Positions 62,716 to 64,000 of a DNA stretch of 64,000 nucleotides are shown in pieces. The stretch is from Salinimicrobium flavum (GTDB lineage: Bacteria; Bacteroidota; Bacteroidia; Flavobacteriales; Flavobacteriaceae): assembly GCF_042684505.1 (NCBI RefSeq), contig NZ_JBHULT010000009.1:176828-240827 (forward strand), read 5' to 3'. Numbering within the stretch: the stretch's first letter is position 1; every line of letters begins with the position of its first letter. The notes below the pieces were generated by a model. The model saw nothing but the letters and a program-made list of their open reading frames with translations, had not been told where the DNA came from and did no database searches. The position numbers and the translations under genes were made by a program.

Positions 62716-62828
62716 AATACGAGCTTTAGGCTTGCCCAAGGAAGGGATTGTGGGTAGCGATAGAATTTCAATAAGTCCCCCCAATTTATGAAATATAAAA
62801 CCTTAGGTCAATCACCTTTAAGGGGGAT

Positions 62829-62890
62829 AAAAAAAACCGGTTCCGGGAAATTTCACCTTCCCCCAAAGATGAATTACCCAAAACCGGTTT
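62829..62890 (-). terminator. Terminator after the second T9SS protein gene
   Basis: On the minus strand AAACCGGTT and AACCGGTTT form 9-bp arms closing a loop of about 39 nt. Inside it GGGAA/TTTCCC can pair. The 3' arm runs into eight T residues. It lies 41 bp past the stop of the 62931-64000 gene. Confidence 0.7.
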
Positions 62891-62930
62891 GTCTGGTCCT
62901 GCAACAAAAGAAGTTTACTTTTGGTTATCC

Positions 62931-64000
62931 TTAATTCTTCATAAGCTGAACCTGATATTCATTTGAAGGACTTACTAACCTCAAAATATATACTCCCTGA
63001 TCCCATTCGCTGTGATCGAGATTCCAGAAAATATCTCCCCCTCCAACAGGAACCTCAAATTTCTGACTTATAAGGAATCGTCCGTTGTAATCATAGATAC
63101 CTCCCTGTAATGTCTGACCACCTGCCCCTTCAGGGAAACTGAGCCAGAAACCGTCCTCTCCTATGGGGTTAGGGTAAGCTGTAATACCAATTACGGCATC
63201 ACTGGTAGCCTCTAAGCTGGCCCCCGGATTTGGACATTGTGGTCCGGTCGAAGCCATTGTTCGCTTCTTGTCCTTACCTTTACTATCCTTCCAGGTAACT
63301 ATTACCTGTGTTGGGAATTTCTCAGCTACCGGGGTAGAAAATTTATTATCACCTGGATATGCAATGAAAAAGTCTGAAGTATTCTCCTTCCTCAATTCCC
63401 AGATCACTTTCACGGCACAATCTGAAGGATTATTAACAAGCCAGTTACGCACTTTTGAAGGCTTATCAGAGCAGAGTTCTGTAATATTGAGAACATCTGA
63501 TCCCAGACAATCCAGTGGCTCATCCCCGCCAACACAATCCTGGTCAATACCGTCACCGCGGATGTCAAATGCACCGGGATAAATGGTATCTTCATTATCA
63601 TTACAATCAGTATTGTTCAGGCTAAAGCCTGCTCCTGGATCTGAACAGTAAGCCTCCCCAGGATCGTTTTGATCTCCAAAAGTATCACCATCCCCGTCTT
63701 TATAATAAACGATCGTTGGTAATCCAATCTCTGAATTTTTAGGATCACAATCTTCAGTATCAGCAACACCATCGTTATCGTCATCCAGATCACAGGCATC
63801 TCCTAAACCGTCATTATCATAATCCTCCTGAAGTGGGTTATTAATAGTTGGACAGTTATCAAGAGTATCGGTAATTCCATCTCCATCTGAGTCATCCTGG
63901 TTTCCGGGTTCTACTATAATTGTCACTTCATCGGTATCACTAGCCCCTTCATTGTCCAAAACGGTAAGGGTAACAAGATGGGTCCCCACTGCAAAGTCTA
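62931..64000 (-). CDS. T9SS-secreted protein, C-terminal part only; 5' end outside the window
   Basis: The frame is open to the right edge; residues DFAVGTHLVTLTV just before position 64000 show that the protein starts outside. The visible about 356 residues begin in a PKD/Ig-like domain. Thrombospondin type 3/calcium repeats follow (DSDGDGITDTLDNCPTINN, DNDGLGDACDLDDDNDGV), then a putative metal-binding motif (DCNDNEDTIYPGAFDIRGDG). A cysteine-rich module of about 92 residues (63509-63234) and a T9SS sorting domain (AYPNPIG to QVQLMKN) complete it. The last four units are paralogous to the end of the neighbouring 57445-62715 protein, so the pair probably arose by tandem duplication of its C-terminus. 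The N-terminal catalytic or binding part is unknown. Confidence 0.85.
   Translation of the reverse strand, partial: DFAVGTHLVTLTVLDNEGASDTDEVTIIVEPGNQDDSDGDGITDTLDNCPTINNPLQEDYDNDGLGDACDLDDDNDGVADTEDCDPKNSEIGLPTIVYYKDGDGDTFGDQNDPGEAYCSDPGAGFSLNNTDCNDNEDTIYPGAFDIRGDGIDQDCVGGDEPLDCLGSDVLNITELCSDKPSKVRNWLVNNPSDCAVKVIWELRKENTSDFFIAYPGDNKFSTPVAEKFPTQVIVTWKDSKGKDKKRTMASTGPQCPNPGASLEATSDAVIGITAYPNPIGEDGFWLSFPEGAGGQTLQGGIYDYNGRFLISQKFEVPVGGGDIFWNLDHSEWDQGVYILRLVSPSNEYQVQLMKN

Noticed and set aside
1..64000. tRNA, rRNA, integrase or transposase genes
   Set aside because: No cloverleaf, rRNA motif or recombinase signature was found; the window appears to hold no classic mobile element.

Overview
The window looks like chromosomal DNA of a marine-type member of the Flavobacteriaceae (Bacteroidota). 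The grounds are: secreted proteins ending in a type IX secretion (T9SS) C-terminal sorting domain, few Shine-Dalgarno sequences, flavobacterial-type promoter boxes (TAnnTTTG), many TPR/PAS signalling proteins, a WYL regulator, and a CusA-type pump fused to its outer-membrane channel. No tRNA, rRNA, CRISPR array, integrase, transposase or phage gene was found. Gene order looks chromosomal, with only short intergenic repeat elements.

Layout. 1-5.4 kb: the tail of a zinc-protease-like protein, a two-nuclease DUF2779 protein, and an exported protein lying between two copies of a duplicated intergenic repeat module. 5.4-10.9 kb: WYL regulator, SYLF lipoprotein, orphan TPR histidine kinase, YqiA-like hydrolase and an unknown lipoprotein. 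11-17 kb: AraC regulator divergent from a DUF318 permease/ArsN2 pair (metalloid or metal resistance), then VOC proteins, a universal stress protein and small ORFs. 17-23 kb: PAS histidine kinase, flavin amine oxidase, LLM oxidoreductase. 23-28 kb: glycogen phosphorylase and a glycogen synthase-like protein. 28-35 kb: TPR adenylate cyclase with a small partner gene, YitT and HD proteins, exonuclease VII (xseA-xseB), SulP transporter. 35-38 kb: a response regulator overlapping a multi-PAS protein that has a histidine-kinase phosphoacceptor region but no ATPase. 38-42.7 kb: ferredoxin coupled to a U32 tRNA-hydroxylation-type protein, a hemerythrin-PAS protein and a Cys-rich rhodanese-like protein behind two FNR-like sites. 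42.7-45.2 kb: VOC protein and two dehydrogenases. 45.2-50.7 kb: heavy-metal RND efflux (adaptor plus pump/channel fusion). 51-57 kb: STAS and methyltransferase genes, then a heme oxygenase/response regulator/CheB-CheR-PAS-kinase operon. 57-64 kb: two tandem, partly paralogous T9SS-secreted proteins, one a metalloprotease with a beta-helix; the second runs off the window end.

Functional themes are signal transduction (three full or partial histidine kinases of PAS/TPR type, a CheB/CheR hybrid kinase, two receiver proteins, an adenylate cyclase), metal/metalloid export, glycogen turnover and T9SS secretion. The most interesting candidates are the shared cysteine module next to the T9SS domains, the heme oxygenase operon without a phytochrome, the ATPase-less kinase with its overlapping regulator, the ferredoxin/U32 pair, the pump-channel fusion, and several unannotated membrane micro-proteins. 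All calls come from reading the sequence; no database search was run.
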